Shown here piece after piece: positions 62,420 to 64,000 of a stretch of DNA of 64,000 nucleotides. Below the pieces are notes generated by a model. It ran no database searches. It was not told where the DNA came from and saw nothing but the letters and a program-made list of their open reading frames with translations. The translations under genes and the position numbers were made by a program. Source of the DNA: Catenulispora sp. GP43. Lineage in GTDB: Bacteria > Actinomycetota > Actinomycetes > Streptomycetales > Catenulisporaceae. Location of the stretch: contig NZ_JBGCCT010000001.1 of assembly GCF_041260665.1 (NCBI RefSeq), positions 558,001-622,000 on the forward strand, in the 5' to 3' direction. Numbering within the stretch: position 1 is the stretch's first letter; each line of letters opens with the position of its first letter.

Positions 62420-64000
62420 ATGGCGGGATCGGTGGGGTCGGAGAACCCCATCCAGCGCCTGGCCCGCGGCTTCCGTGATCATCCGATCACGGAAGCCTTC
62501 GGCCGTTACACGAACACCACCCGGCACGCCTCCAAGCGGGCCAAGGCGCGGGCGCTGGACATCGGGCACCCCGTGGTCGTGCTGGCCCGCGGGACCAAGC
62601 GCATGGCCGCGGACGCCAAGACCTACTGGACCGAGGCCGGCGGGCACGAGAAGCACAAGGAGTGGCGGGACCTGGCGGTCTTCGTCTTCGCCGTGTGCGC
62701 GGTGGCCGTGGGCTTCCAGCCGTACGGCATCCTGCTGCTGATCGCGGTCTGGGCGGCCGCGGCCACCTACCTGGGCCGGGACCGGCCCGACCCCGGCAAG
62801 GACCCGGAGAGCGAGGCGCACGTCGCGCGGCTGCAGTCGGCGTACAACGGCCTGGTCCCCTACCTGATGGACACCCACGACCCGGACGAGCGCTTCAAGC
62901 CCGGCGGCGGCTACCGCGACGGGTTCACCGAATGGGAGTTCGACGAGGGCGACCGGCTGGTCACGCTCAAGCTCCAGTACTCCCCCTTCTTCAAGGACGG
63001 CGAGGCTGACTCCCGGGCCAAGGTCGAGCGGGCCCTGGAGGGCAAGATCGGCCAGTCCAACGAGTACCTCTACGACTGGGACGAGGAGGGCAACAAGCTC
63101 GCCGTCCGGATCCTGCCGCCGCTGCCGATCGGGATCCCGGCGCAGCCGTGGAAGGTCGCCGAGATCGAGTACGTGCTCGGTTTCACCGACCCCACCTCGA
63201 CCGCGCGCCTGATCCCGGTGCAGCTGACCGCCGAGCCCGGCGGCGAGGTGCCGGTGGTGGAGCTGGCGCCGGTGGTCTGGCGGCACGGCCGGTTCGCCGC
63301 CGAGCCGCACCTGCTGGTGGCCGGCGTCCTGGGCAGCGGCAAGTCGAACCTGCTGCGCTCGCTGGCCGCCCAGGCCCTGGGCCACGGCCACCTGGTGACC
63401 GCGATCGACGCCGAGCACACCGGGCACTTCGACGAGTTCACCGGCCGCGACGGCGTGCTGCGCGTGGAGTCCCAGCCGGCCGCCGCGATGGACCTGCTGG
63501 ACTGGGTCTGCGCGGAGTCCACGCGCCGGGCCGAGCGGCTGCGCGAGCTCGGCGACACCGAGGACACCCTGATGACCGAGCTGGCCAAGCCGATGTGGCT
63601 GTTCGTGGACGAGCTGGCGTCCCTGGGCGAGGCGGCCGGCCGGGCCGGGCTGGCCGATCCGCAGGACCTGCTGGCGGACCTGATGCGGGCCGGCCGGACC
63701 ACCGGCGTGACCGTGGTGCTGTCCTGCCGCGCCGAGCGGGTCTCCGAGCTGCGGGCCACGGTGCGCAACCAGGCGCACGCCCGGGTCGGGCTCGGGCAGT
63801 TGCCGCCCGGGGCCTCCACCGCGCTGTTCGGCGGCACGCTGGAGATCGGCGGCCCGGCGGTCCTGCCCCCGGGACGCGGCTTCGCCCGGGTCGGCGGCGG
63901 TCCGGTGGTGCGGGTGCAGGTGCCGGTCGCGGCGGACGTCACCGCGGCGCTGCCGGTGCTGGTCGGCGCGGTCGTGACCGCCGGGGACGGTGCGGACCCC
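62420..64000 (+). CDS. FtsK/SpoIIIE-like DNA translocase, membrane-anchored (3' partial)
   Basis: The frame is open from ATG 62420 (AAGGGG about 10 bp upstream) to the right edge, at least 527 residues, so the end is outside. It has an N-terminal cytoplasmic part of about 90 residues, two membrane helices (about residues 92-115), then a domain and the FtsK-type ATPase with Walker A GVLGSGKS (302-309) and Walker B WLFVDEL (D397, E398). Actinobacterial members move DNA in conjugation or spore formation. With no other conjugation genes seen, a chromosomal role is as likely. Confidence 0.82.
   Translation, partial: MAGSVGSENPIQRLARGFRDHPITEAFGRYTNTTRHASKRAKARALDIGHPVVVLARGTKRMAADAKTYWTEAGGHEKHKEWRDLAVFVFAVCAVAVGFQPYGILLLIAVWAAAATYLGRDRPDPGKDPESEAHVARLQSAYNGLVPYLMDTHDPDERFKPGGGYRDGFTEWEFDEGDRLVTLKLQYSPFFKDGEADSRAKVERALEGKIGQSNEYLYDWDEEGNKLAVRILPPLPIGIPAQPWKVAEIEYVLGFTDPTSTARLIPVQLTAEPGGEVPVVELAPVVWRHGRFAAEPHLLVAGVLGSGKSNLLRSLAAQALGHGHLVTAIDAEHTGHFDEFTGRDGVLRVESQPAAAMDLLDWVCAESTRRAERLRELGDTEDTLMTELAKPMWLFVDELASLGEAAGRAGLADPQDLLADLMRAGRTTGVTVVLSCRAERVSELRATVRNQAHARVGLGQLPPGASTALFGGTLEIGGPAVLPPGRGFARVGGGPVVRVQVPVAADVTAALPVLVGAVVTAGDGADP

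Overview
The window is high-GC DNA from an actinobacterium, with dense coding, frequent GTG starts and strong codon-position bias. Several markers fit the Streptomyces/Catenulispora side of the phylum. These are futalosine-route menaquinone genes (mqnB, mqnD), an archaeal/eukaryotic-type prolyl-tRNA synthetase, glucosyl-3-phosphoglycerate synthase, DUF3027 and DUF3263 proteins, a GlcNAc PTS with a DasR-like regulator, and the order threonine-synthase-like / MoaD-like / cold-shock / groEL. The genus is an inference. I see no prophage, transposase, tRNA, rRNA or CRISPR array; most of the window looks like chromosomal core, with a patchy accessory zone around 45.5-51.8 kb.

Left part (0-15.7 kb): the end of a DUF4230 protein faces a leftward run hemL, histidine phosphatase, resA, ccdA, resB, ccsB, which is haem precursor synthesis plus System II cytochrome c maturation. 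Next come two MFS transporters flanking a DUF3027 protein, then mqnB-mqnD facing proS across a terminator. Together hemL, the ccs genes and mqn supply haem, cytochrome c and menaquinone for respiration.

Middle part (15.7-37.6 kb): an XPB-associated 763-residue protein, a HAAS-like membrane protein, a sucrase/ferredoxin-like protein near an iron box, a HAD phosphatase, a cold-shock-domain protein, a Cys/Met PLP enzyme, MarC, and a TetR/DHA2-MFS pair with three evenly spaced operators. A MarR/membrane-protein pair follows, then a cytoplasmic GH20 hexosaminidase, an XPB helicase facing a HelD-type ATPase, a monooxygenase, CutC and a class B penicillin-binding protein.

GlcNAc locus (37.6-42.8 kb): a complete phosphotransferase system in one place (EIIC, DasR-like regulator, EIIB, EIIA, HPr, EI). 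DasR-type sites lie upstream of the regulator and also before nagA at 60.5 kb, so transport, the GH20 enzyme and deacetylation probably form one aminosugar pathway.

Accessory zone (42.9-51.8 kb): an HD protein, an XRE-cupin regulator with a divergent CPYC flavoprotein, DUF4031, a secreted protein resembling the propeptide regions of S8 peptidases but without a peptidase core, a LuxR-type HTH remnant, a 7-bp tandem repeat, a membrane-anchored NB-ARC/TPR STAND protein and a Uma2 protein.

Right part (52-64 kb): groEL with two CIRCE operators, a cold-shock gene, then a MoaD-like carrier and a threonine-synthase-like enzyme preceded by a clear SAM-I riboswitch. SAM control argues that this pair makes homocysteine/methionine rather than threonine. 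Then gpgS, an ArsR-like regulator with a divergent MFS transporter, a 34-G tract in a hairpin, DUF3263, nagA, a small membrane protein and a 3'-truncated FtsK/SpoIIIE-like ATPase at the right edge.
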